48,437 nt of DNA from a virus, in the IMG/VR virus record IMGVR_UViG_3300025133_000181, positions 1 to 48,437 of that record; one strand, written 5' to 3'. Each line of letters starts with the position of its first letter. The first letter of the stretch is position 1. A program made the translations under genes and the position numbers. The notes under the pieces are model-generated. The model was not told where the DNA came from, ran no database searches, and worked only from the letters and a program-made list of their open reading frames with translations. Positions 1-8,300 of this stretch are shown piece after piece.

Positions 1-493
1 CATTCATTATAGTAGAATATAAATCAAAGTCAAGTTTACAACCCTCATAGGTATGGTCTGCATCTATATGTAAATAATCAATCTTAACATCTCGTTTAAC
101 GAAAAAGTTATAAAATGCATCTTCAGTTGTTGTGTTTATAAATTTAGGATTAAATTTTTCTCGTAAAAAACTATCTTCATCAGACCAATCAACTTCACCA
201 TTAAAACCATTTGTCGCATCTACTACATAAACCTCACCATATTTATCTTCACCATACATTTGAGTTTCATTTAATTCGTGAACACAATCAACCATCAATC
301 GTGGCACATATCCACCACCACTACCAAGACAAACACATACTCGTGCCTTTAGAAAATATGGAATGGAAAAATACATAATTCCACTTCCCATATAAGTGTC
401 GTTGGCACCATGTGTCCATCTATATGATACTGAACCTGAATCTTCATTTCTTGTTATTGAATCGTAAATCCAACCACGATTTAGTATTGACAT
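1..493 (-). CDS. SAM-dependent methyltransferase-like protein, 3' end cut by window edge
   Basis: A 164-residue reading frame starts with ATG at 493 and runs off the left edge, so the C-terminus is missing. It looks like a class I (Rossmann) methyltransferase of the Methyltransf_24 type. Near residues 54-62 is a glycine-rich SAM loop (CLGSGGGY), at about 87-95 a second strand ending in an acidic residue (VYVVDATNG), and at 140-151 the strand DYLHIDADHTYEG, typical of this group. Fold assignment is from these motifs; the substrate is unknown. It lies downstream of two glycosyltransferases and several tail-fibre genes on the same strand, so methylation of a glycan or of a virion protein is a plausible inference, not shown. 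A cephalosporin-hydroxylase-like relative is an alternative. An AGG-containing leader precedes the ATG. Confidence 0.72.
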   Translation of the reverse strand, partial: MSILNRGWIYDSITRNEDSGSVSYRWTHGANDTYMGSGIMYFSIPYFLKARVCVCLGSGGGYVPRLMVDCVHELNETQMYGEDKYGEVYVVDATNGFNGEVDWSDEDSFLREKFNPKFINTTTEDAFYNFFVKRDVKIDYLHIDADHTYEGCKLDFDLYSTIMN

Positions 494-550
494 ATAAAAC
501 CTATTATTATCCTTAAATAAATAGTTAAAAAAATTCTCAAATCATATTAT

Positions 551-2032
551 TTATGGTTCAGAACTTGCTCCTTTGTTGTGAACTAATACTCCACCTGCAT
601 AATAAATATCCAATGGTTCTACATCAAAGTTTATCACTTCTACTTCACCATCTATCCATTCTACAGAATCTATATTCACAATTTCACCCAAAAAATTTAA
701 TAATTTCATACCTTCTTTTAATTCACGAGCAGTGTTCCATCTCCACTTTTTATCTGCATATGTAAAAAGGTCATGTTCCCTCGTAACCTTTAAATAACCA
801 TTATTTATACTATAATATCCATCCATATAATCATAAAATAAATTTTCTACAAATGCTGTTTTTTTATTTCTCGATACCAATATTTCTAAATCTTCACCAT
901 CCAATGGCCTCATTGTAAATGATTTCCACTCCAAATATCCCAAATCTTCATCTGGAAGTCCAGGTAAATCTAACGACATTACTTCATCTCCAACATTTAT
1001 TTCTTCTATTGGTTTAGAAGTATTATCTGCCATAAGTATTAAAGTTCCTGGTAAGAAACATGCAATTGCAAGACCACCATAAGTATCTTGTATTTCAACT
1101 GTTTTTGTAATAGCCGTGTTGTATCTTGTCGCGTGGTCATTAAATCCATCACTCTGTCCATCATCGTGATACTTTCCTGTAATGGTTACATCTGTATCAC
1201 TCATATGGGCACCTTCCCACCTCTGAAATCTTACCGTATCTAATGATGGATTTACTCCACCTACAATGTTAGCTTCAAATTTTAATTTTAAAGTCTGTGT
1301 CACTCCAGCAGAACCACTCGTGTAAAAATCTTCTCTAAATTCTGTCCAGTCTGTTCCTGTTCCGGTATTCGTATAAGTATTTTGATGATAACTACCACTA
1401 ATAGTAATATCAAAATTTCCATTTCCTGCATTCGATGATTTTCCAAGAGTACTAATTTGATAAGTAGAATTTCCTTGAACTGTAAATGATTGTTCAATAT
1501 ATGCACGATCAGTTTCAAATTCTACTGCACTACCAGTTGCTCCACTTGTGTTTTCTGATACCGTTCCACTCTTAGTCCAATTATCTGGTGTTGCTGCACT
1601 TATCCAATTTTCAAATTCTGGATTAGTAACTAAGTTACTTTCCAACGTACCCGGCGTAGTATTATCTGATATTGCACCTGCATTGTATTGAGTAGTAACA
1701 TCTTCAGTACCAGACATATTAAATAGTGATGCGTTACTGGTAGTCCAAGTAAAATTATCAGCCCTTGCCGCTATACGAGATGCAAATGATGAATTTGCAT
1801 TAGTAAAGGTCATTGTATAAATTTCGTTGGTTTGTTCATCCACGTATGGATAACCATCCAAAGCATTATCAACTGCACTTATATAAAAATCACTAAGACT
1901 TGACTTGCCAGTTGAACTATCTCTGGCACAACTATTTAAACTTGTTTTAGAAGTGTAATCGGAATTATCTACGGCAGTTGCTCTACCGAGTTTTCCTAAT
2001 GATAGTTTAGTTCCTGCTGTTGGTGTTGCCAA
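551..2032 (-). CDS. Tail fibre-like protein with inserted CBM-like domain and C-terminal Hint domain
   Basis: This 493-residue protein has three parts. Residues 1-110 and 278-318 match the small protein encoded at 4830-5318 (shared LGKLGRA, FASRIAxR-xNFTWT and TITGKxHxxGxSDGFNDHxTxYNT). Between them, residues 131-273 form an insert starting NLVTNPEFENW, the opening typical of CenC-like carbohydrate-binding modules. Residues 325-486 are a Hint (hedgehog/intein) domain: block A CFLPGTLILMADNTSKPIEE with Cys325, block B TREH (His420) and block G LVHN (His485-Asn486). Only seven residues (KGASSEP) follow the Asn, and the +1 residue is Lys, so normal splicing is not possible; N-terminal cleavage or transfer remains possible. 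The start is TTG at 2032, chosen because GGAGAAC stands about 7 bases upstream and no ATG fits. Virion function is inferred from context. Confidence 0.82.
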   Translation of the reverse strand: MATPTAGTKLSLGKLGRATAVDNSDYTSKTSLNSCARDSSTGKSSLSDFYISAVDNALDGYPYVDEQTNEIYTMTFTNANSSFASRIAARADNFTWTTSNASLFNMSGTEDVTTQYNAGAISDNTTPGTLESNLVTNPEFENWISAATPDNWTKSGTVSENTSGATGSAVEFETDRAYIEQSFTVQGNSTYQISTLGKSSNAGNGNFDITISGSYHQNTYTNTGTGTDWTEFREDFYTSGSAGVTQTLKLKFEANIVGGVNPSLDTVRFQRWEGAHMSDTDVTITGKYHDDGQSDGFNDHATRYNTAITKTVEIQDTYGGLAIACFLPGTLILMADNTSKPIEEINVGDEVMSLDLPGLPDEDLGYLEWKSFTMRPLDGEDLEILVSRNKKTAFVENLFYDYMDGYYSINNGYLKVTREHDLFTYADKKWRWNTARELKEGMKLLNFLGEIVNIDSVEWIDGEVEVINFDVEPLDIYYAGGVLVHNKGASSEP

Positions 2033-2036
2033 AAAA

Positions 2037-2043
2037 GTTCTCC
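2037..2043 (-). promoter_or_regulatory. Ribosome binding site that fixes a TTG start
   Basis: Read on the minus strand, GGAGAAC lies about 7 bases (from GGAG) before TTG at 2032. There is no ATG in frame near this site, and the following residues align with the start of the paralogue at 5318, so the TTG start is well supported. Confidence 0.65.
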
Positions 2044-2106
2044 AAAAAAATTCGCGTGGAAAAGACGATTTATCGTAAACTACGCGTCCCGTTGCGTGTC
2101 CTTAAC

Positions 2107-2118
2107 ACTAATAAATAT
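2107..2118. promoter_or_regulatory. ACTAATAAATAT motif, copy 1
   Basis: Plus-strand ACTAATAAATAT (minus strand ATATTTATTAGT) about 75 bases upstream of the TTG start at 2032. It is one of seven similar sites before leftward genes. It resembles the T4 late promoter core TATAAATA, but that core would face rightwards; function is unproven. Confidence 0.35.
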
Positions 2119-2162
2119 TATATGTGCAAGAAATTTCCGTTTTTCAGGATTTTGCGCGATAT

Positions 2163-2179
2163 ATAGTGTTACACACTAT
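2163..2179. other. Perfect 7-bp inverted repeat (hairpin)
   Basis: ATAGTGT-TAC-ACACTAT between the glycosyltransferase stop (2203) and the next leftward gene. CGAT/ATCG flanks can extend the stem around a two-base bulge. No T-run follows on either strand, so it is not a classic terminator; an mRNA 3'-end stabiliser, processing site or operator is possible. Confidence 0.45.
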
Positions 2180-2202
2180 CGTGTACCCCGGATCAATATA
2201 TA

Positions 2203-3216
2203 CTACTCATTATATATTTCTAAATATCGTTTAATCCACTCATCCTTATTATCATATTGTCTACAATAATCCCTCAATCCATCCAAATGTCCCTGTCTTT
2301 CTTTCTCTGATAACTCTGATATATTATCTAATTGTTCATCAAATTCTTTCTTGTCAAAAGCTCTGAATGGATATTCATAGTTTGACAGCCAATCTTTTTG
2401 TAATATAGGTAGTTTTCCATAATCTAATGCTTGGAATATAGAATAACCGAATGGTTCATGTAGATGACAGCTATGAGATATTCCCCAATCCTCTCTATCA
2501 AAGAACCTATGTATGTTCTTATAGTTAAATTGATATAATCTTGTTTTTTCAAATTTATATCCACATCTTTCTTTCCACCACTTCCAATCTTCTAAATCGG
2601 TAAATGCGTATGAATCAATACCTTCTAAGAAATGTGGTGATTTACGGGTTTCCATGCGTGCCGCATATCCTACTCTATTACTCATACATACTTTTTTATT
2701 TTGTGTAAATTCATAATAATTTGGTATATCAATAATATCTACTTGGTCATGTAAAGGAATTTTATCCAAACCAATCCACATAATTTTCTTAGCTATCTGT
2801 GCAATTCTTCGTTCCCACGCTCGATTTGCTGAAAAATGCATCAATTTAGGTAATCCCAAATGAAAACCGGCATTTAAAGATAATTGAACTGATACATGAA
2901 TACATACCGAATCAATTTTATCTTGATTATTTTCTATTATCTTATGTGGTGTATAATATCCGTGTAAGATATGAATTTTACGGGCATCTCCCGCGATTTT
3001 TTCAAAATCTTTTGGATTATCTCCTTGCCACATAACTTCTATTGGACTATCGAACTCTACTTTATCATTCCAATCTGGTCTACGGCGATGAATTAGTAAT
3101 TTGGATGGATGATTAAGTTTAGGGGCTACTTCTCGTAACCAATTATTAACCCAAACATCACTTCCACCATATACTAAAGAACCACCTCCTGTGGCATAAT
3201 AAACATCATAACTCAT
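2203..3216 (-). CDS. GT-B fold (GT4-like) glycosyltransferase, copy 1
   Basis: A 337-residue protein that looks like a retaining glycosyltransferase of the GT-B fold. The key segment is EPFGYSIFQALDYGKLPI at 254-271, which matches the Glu-containing donor-binding motif of GT4-type enzymes. The segment GYAARMETRKSPHFLEGI at 183-200 starts the C-terminal nucleotide-sugar lobe. The N-terminal lobe has the glycine-rich loop YATGGGSLVYGGSDVWVNNW. It is a clear paralogue of the protein at 23426-24583, sharing these motifs, the WVxNWxR segment and the (Y/D)YPFRA motif. Donor and acceptor sugars are unknown. It sits between two Hint-ended tail proteins, with one-base TAATG coupling to the upstream Hint gene, which suggests that it glycosylates virion proteins; modification of the host surface is the alternative. 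Confidence 0.75.
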   Translation of the reverse strand: MSYDVYYATGGGSLVYGGSDVWVNNWLREVAPKLNHPSKLLIHRRRPDWNDKVEFDSPIEVMWQGDNPKDFEKIAGDARKIHILHGYYTPHKIIENNQDKIDSVCIHVSVQLSLNAGFHLGLPKLMHFSANRAWERRIAQIAKKIMWIGLDKIPLHDQVDIIDIPNYYEFTQNKKVCMSNRVGYAARMETRKSPHFLEGIDSYAFTDLEDWKWWKERCGYKFEKTRLYQFNYKNIHRFFDREDWGISHSCHLHEPFGYSIFQALDYGKLPILQKDWLSNYEYPFRAFDKKEFDEQLDNISELSEKERQGHLDGLRDYCRQYDNKDEWIKRYLEIYNE

Positions 3217-4340
3217 TAACTCTTACCATGTACATTGTGCATTAAATAACCGCCTCCAAAATAAACATCTAAATTTTCTACATTTAAATTAACTGTTTCT
3301 AATGGTTCATTTACGAACTCAACTGTTTCTATTGTTTCAAACTCATTGTTTGTTTTAAATAACTTATCACCAAGTAATAAACTGGCTGTTGTTTTAAAAT
3401 AATAACTACCATCTCTTATTATAAAAAATGGATGTTCATATGTTGCCTTTAAAGAACCATTCACTAAATAATAATTATCATAATAATCAAAATAAATGTC
3501 CATTACTCTTGCACTTGCTGGTGTAACTCGATTTATCTCTTGAATATCATAATATGCAGTTGCCCATACTGAACCAGGTGGGTTTCCGTGTGGTGTTCCA
3601 CTCCAAGCTGACCAAGTATCTTCTTCATCAAAATCTAATGGCATACCAGGAACAGTTGCTGACCTTATCATATCTCCTATATTCACATCTTCTATATTTT
3701 TTGTAGTTCCGTCTGCCATTGTTATAGGTGTTCCTATTCCAAGACAACCAACACCACCATATTGAGAATAATTAGAACCATAAAATTCATCTAACCGAAT
3801 TGGATGTGATTGATAATTCTGTGCTGATGATGCTGAACGAGGTCCTCCTTGAAACCAATCAAAATTAGGTTTACCTGTTACATCCGTATGAACATCTCCT
3901 GCAATTGATGAGAAGTCTTGATATAACTCGTGTATATCTGCTTTACTGGTGGCCGCAACTCCCCTCTCAACATTTATATCAGAAAAAGACATAGATTTAT
4001 CTTGTCCTATTGTTGGAAATATTATTGAACCTGATCCTGTTCCTTTAATTCCAACACTAATAAATTCTCCTGGAGCCGGTTTACCACCATATTGATATCC
4101 CCAAGAACCACTTGAATAATTTTTTCCTCGTGCCTGAATTGATGCAGAATAAATTGTATGTCGTCCAGATTCTCCAGTAGGATCAGTAGTATAATATCTC
4201 CCAAGAAATCCACTACCCACACCAATAGAATGAGATCCTGGTGCTCTCATTGTTAAACTGCCAGTTGTTCGGTATTCAAATCCACCACCACCATCATAAA
4301 TTGTTAGTCCTAATATTTTAAATCCATCTTGAATGGCCAT
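3216..4340 (-). CDS. Tail fibre-like protein with C-terminal Hint domain
   Basis: A 374-residue protein. Residues 1-195 are Gly/Ser/Tyr-rich and include the phage fibre-type phrases KSMSFSDINVERG (115-127) and PIRLDEFYGSN (180-190), resembling the SFSDI/ISLSDYY segments common in marine myovirus tail proteins. Residues 199-369 form a Hint domain: block A CLGIGTPITMADGTTKNIED with Cys199, block B TYEH (His303), and block G YLMHN (His368-Asn369), followed by VHGKS to the end. As in the other two Hint proteins the C-extein is a stub of five residues with no Cys/Ser/Thr at +1, and there is no room for a homing endonuclease. One-base TAATG overlaps join it to the S74 gene upstream and the glycosyltransferase downstream. 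RBS AGAGGAAAG supports the ATG. Confidence 0.8.
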   Translation of the reverse strand: MAIQDGFKILGLTIYDGGGGFEYRTTGSLTMRAPGSHSIGVGSGFLGRYYTTDPTGESGRHTIYSASIQARGKNYSSGSWGYQYGGKPAPGEFISVGIKGTGSGSIIFPTIGQDKSMSFSDINVERGVAATSKADIHELYQDFSSIAGDVHTDVTGKPNFDWFQGGPRSASSAQNYQSHPIRLDEFYGSNYSQYGGVGCLGIGTPITMADGTTKNIEDVNIGDMIRSATVPGMPLDFDEEDTWSAWSGTPHGNPPGSVWATAYYDIQEINRVTPASARVMDIYFDYYDNYYLVNGSLKATYEHPFFIIRDGSYYFKTTASLLLGDKLFKTNNEFETIETVEFVNEPLETVNLNVENLDVYFGGGYLMHNVHGKS

Positions 4341-4810
4341 TATCTTTCCTCTAACGACTTTATTCTATTTGATAAATCCCCTATAAGAGTTTGCTGTTCT
4401 TTTATGGCTTCTACTAATAACGGTACAACCTTTTCATATGCAATTGCTTTGATTCCATCTTCACGAATTTGAACTACTTCGGGTAAAACCTTTTCTACTT
4501 CTTGAGCTATGAGTCCTACATCATGACCTTTTTCTTGTTGTATCTCAGTTGATTTTTCATTCCAATCAAATGTAACACCTCTAATTTGTTGAACTTTAAA
4601 AATGGCACTTTCTATCGGTCTGATATTATCTTTCAAACTTATGTCTGAAGAATAATATGCAGTGATATTTGTAGTTACATATGTTTCGCCTGTAACATGC
4701 AAAGCAACCAAAGGATCTGCATCCGCGCCAATCATCACCTTATCTTCAACTCTGAGACTAGTATTAGCTGTCGTTGGTTTTGTTGTACTTGTTGTTAAAT
4801 AATTTGCCAT
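4340..4810 (-). CDS. Stand-alone S74 (intramolecular chaperone) domain protein
   Basis: A 156-residue protein that is mostly a Peptidase_S74 / endosialidase-type auto-cleaving chaperone. In known S74 proteins this domain trimerises, helps the fibre fold and then cuts itself off through a Ser/Lys dyad. The motif SDISLK at 55-60 gives Ser55 and Lys60 at the expected five-residue spacing. It is followed by RGVTFDW (77-83), VGLIAQEVEKVLPEVV (98-113), the helix KVVPLLVEAIKEQQ (127-140) and a C-terminal coiled coil. The part before Ser55 is only 54 residues, so there is almost no fibre to release. It may be a short fibre tip or a chaperone acting on a neighbour. The S74 end of the giant fibre gene upstream has the same layout. 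Confidence 0.85.
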   Translation of the reverse strand: MANYLTTSTTKPTTANTSLRVEDKVMIGADADPLVALHVTGETYVTTNITAYYSSDISLKDNIRPIESAIFKVQQIRGVTFDWNEKSTEIQQEKGHDVGLIAQEVEKVLPEVVQIREDGIKAIAYEKVVPLLVEAIKEQQTLIGDLSNRIKSLEER

Positions 4811-4829
4811 TTATTTACCTTTTTATTTA

Positions 4830-5318
4830 TTAACCTGCGTCACCATAATTAAAATTATCTGACTTATTCGTATTATAACCTGTTACATGATCATTAAATC
4901 CATCACTGAATCCTGCCTCATGAAACTTTCCTGTAATGGTTACCGTATCTAACCCCGGAAATCCACTTGATATTGTAATTGTCGCTGTATAATCTTGGCT
5001 ACCTCCAATTGTAAGTAGATTAAAGTCATCAGTACTTTCAGTCCAAGTAAAATTTTGGAATCTTCCCGCTATACGAGATATAAATAAACTACCAGGACTT
5101 GTAAAGTTCATAGTACCCGTAGTTGTTCCAGAATTTCCATCATCTGGATTAAGAGTCATACTTGCAACAGTTCCTGCATCAAAATGACTCATTTTTGTTA
5201 GTGTTCCAGTTGAACCTCTACCGTCTGCAGCCAATTTTGTTAGTGTAGTATAATTGGCACTCGATCCAACCGCTCTTCCCAATTTTGCTAATAATAACAT
5301 ATCACCTGGATCTGGCAT
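4830..5318 (-). CDS. Small fibre-like structural protein (minimal paralogue of 551-2032)
   Basis: A 162-residue protein homologous to the two ends of the fibre part of the 551-2032 product: LAKLGRAVG at 10-18, FISRIAGRFQNFTWTES, and VTITGKFHEAGFSDGFNDHV near the C-terminus. It lacks both the CBM-like insert and the Hint domain, so it shows the bare domain. It is beta-rich by composition (Thr/Ser/Gly) and has no signal peptide. The ATG at 5318 is inside the last codons of the giant fibre gene (17-base overlap) with a strong AAGGAGAT site, so translation is probably coupled. Function in the tail is inferred from neighbours. Confidence 0.75.
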   Translation of the reverse strand: MPDPGDMLLLAKLGRAVGSSANYTTLTKLAADGRGSTGTLTKMSHFDAGTVASMTLNPDDGNSGTTTGTMNFTSPGSLFISRIAGRFQNFTWTESTDDFNLLTIGGSQDYTATITISSGFPGLDTVTITGKFHEAGFSDGFNDHVTGYNTNKSDNFNYGDAG

Positions 5319-8300
5319 CTTTTATCTCCTTTACTTCTTGTTTTAATTCATCTATTTGTTCTTGTTGTTCTTTTATTGCTTCTATTAATAATGCAGTCAT
5401 ATTTCCATATGATACTGACTTATGACCAAACCGATCACTATCTTCAATTTCATTAGTACTAACAACTTCAGGCACGATATCCTCTATTTCTTGTGCTATA
5501 ACTCCCATTAATCTTTTATCAGATGCACCTTCATCAGTTCTTCTAAAAGTAACACCTCTCATTTTTAAAACTTTACTCAATGGTTCAGTAATAGTTTCTA
5601 TATCTGCTTTAACTCTAATATCCGAATAAGCAGCAACATCATATTGTGCGTATATAGATATATTTGAAGCTTGTCCCATAACATCAAGTGGATAATCTGG
5701 TGTGGTATCGCCAATCCCAATCTTTCCAGAAAAGTAATTATAATCTTCACCTTCTGTATAAGCTCCATATTGAACAGCATCACCATCACTATGAGTAGTT
5801 AATTTTAACCCGTAAGTTATTAACGAGTTGTCCGCTTGGCTGTTCTCAAGGCCCTCTGTTGATATACTTCCACTAAAAGCAGTTATTGTAATATGATGTT
5901 CGTCTTGTGAAGATTGGTTGGCCTGGAACTCATCAGTAATATGTACTTTCCCCTGTACACCAACCAGACTACCTGAATAATGTTCAGTAACCGATCCACC
6001 TTGGCTAGTATCTCCAAGCTGATCTGCATCTAATTGTATATTACCTCGTACTCCTATCAGTTCTTCGGGATTAAACTGCATTTGATAGGTCATCGTACCA
6101 GTGACATCTGTATCATATCCTATCCACTTAGTTAACCTCAGTGAAGCTTGATCTGTGACAGCCCGTAGTTTTGAATTAAATCCACGATATGTACCGGTTA
6201 AATTGGCATTCGACCCTCCAGAATATAAATCCACATAGGTATCAGCTTCTATTGCAGTTGCATCCGCAGCATGATCAATTTCAATAGTCTGTCGCCCTAT
6301 AATTGGTGTTATTAAACCTACACCTGATGCATCATATAAATTTGATGCAAGTATCTGGCCAGGATATACACCATCATTTAAAGATGATCCTATATGCCAA
6401 AGGGATTTACCAGTATTATTAGATCTCATATACCAAGCATTAAGTGCACCATATTTTCCTACAATTCTATGACTATCAGTTCCATAACTGGATCCATCAG
6501 ATTCCAAGGCCACCGAAAATGGATTCACCTCAATTGTTAATCCAGTTTCAGTACCAGTTGTTATTGAATTTGTACCAGCGGTGGTTTTAAATACCATTCC
6601 AGTACCGCTATAAAATGCTATCCTACCTGTTTCCCCGTCATTCCCCAATACAGAATCACCGAGTAACAGAAAATCTCCCCAACTAAGGTCTGCATCATGA
6701 TATGGAGTGCCTGAAGCTGGTGTAAACAAATAACTCCCTGCCCCTTGGCCCAGGACATCTGGGCCAGTTATGACTACATTATGTGCGGATATATTCTGGT
6801 TGCCCCCACCAGTTTTAACTGTAGCACCTTGAATAGTAGCATTTGCATTAACAGTTCCCTCAAAATTTCCATTGGTAAGATAAACATCTCTACCATATAC
6901 ATTACCACTTGACGATACATGGAAATTAGATGAACTTACTTCTATATTCCCATTTGAAGCACTAATAAATGCTGTGCTCGGAGCTCCCAGTAGAAAATCA
7001 CTCGAACTAACGAAAAGTTTAGGAGTTCCACCAGTATCAAATTTTAAGAATTGATATTGATCCCCAACTCTAAAAATTTGACGACTGAAATCATCTCGTG
7101 TTATCCAAAAACTTCCCGTAGCGTTTTCTGCCGAACTATTAAGTTCCCCATGTGGACCAAAATACATTCCTAATGCACCACTACCATCTATTTGAACTTC
7201 ATCTGTTCCTGAATCAAGTGTTATGTTAGTTCCCGAATGTAATTTGGCAGTTGCAATTGTCCAACCACCTGATCCACCTATGTAACCAGTAGCTGCCCGT
7301 ATTACTCCCGCAACGTCTGCATCAGTTGCAATTAATCCACCATCCTTTTCAACTCTAAATGGAGCTGATCCTGCAGTACCGTGACCAACCCATATTCTAT
7401 AATCAGAATCACTGGCATCTATTTTAATTATATCAGTACCAGTTCCTGCAAGTATTCTTCCATTCTCCGCATCTAAAGTTATAATTCCACCATTACCAGC
7501 TAATTTATCTGATTCTATTCTCCATCCCCCAATATTACCTATACTTGAACTTATTGAACCAGACATGAATACATTACCATTTGTATCTAATGTAAATGCA
7601 CCTGCTCCGGCGTTCAGACTACCATCATTGGCCAAGTAGAAGTTTGATGAACTTATTGCTATATTACTATTTGAACCACTTATATATGCACTTCCTTCAT
7701 CTCCCAATATGAAAGTAGAAGAACTCATTATTAAAGTATTACTTCCATCATACTGGATTCTTTCTCCTGTTGCCTTTCCGGCTAAGAATTTACCAGTACC
7801 ATCTAAATACAAACCGTTACCAGAATTATAAGCCGATGGTGGTGTTGCTCCAAGTGCTATTTTACCATCATTTGCAGAAGAATCAATAACTATTGTTGTT
7901 GCATCTAAACTAAATAGATTTGATTTCATTATAACGGCACTGGCCGCTTGGTTATATTGAATCTTATTACCAGTATGATTACCGGCTAAGAAATCACCTG
8001 AACCACTTAGGAATATTCCCGAACCACTTATTGATTTTGGAACAATTTCTCCCATTGCTATAGTTCCACCAGCAGATGATGAAACTCTCAAGTTGGTAGT
8101 ATTTAAATCATATAAATCTGATTTTATGTCAATGGATGAACCACCTGCATTAAATCTAAAATAATTTTCTGCACTCCCATAAAGTAAGAAATTTCCAGCA
8201 CCATCCATATAGATACCTTGACTTGAACCTAAAACATTACTATTTGCTGTAGCACCCAAAGTGATTTTATTATTTGTTGGTGTTGAAGCATCAGTTCCGA

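Noticed and set aside
551-4340. Splicing inteins in tail proteins
   Set aside because: There is no C-extein of useful length, no +1 Cys/Ser/Thr and no homing endonuclease; they are better described as terminal Hint (BIL-like) domains.
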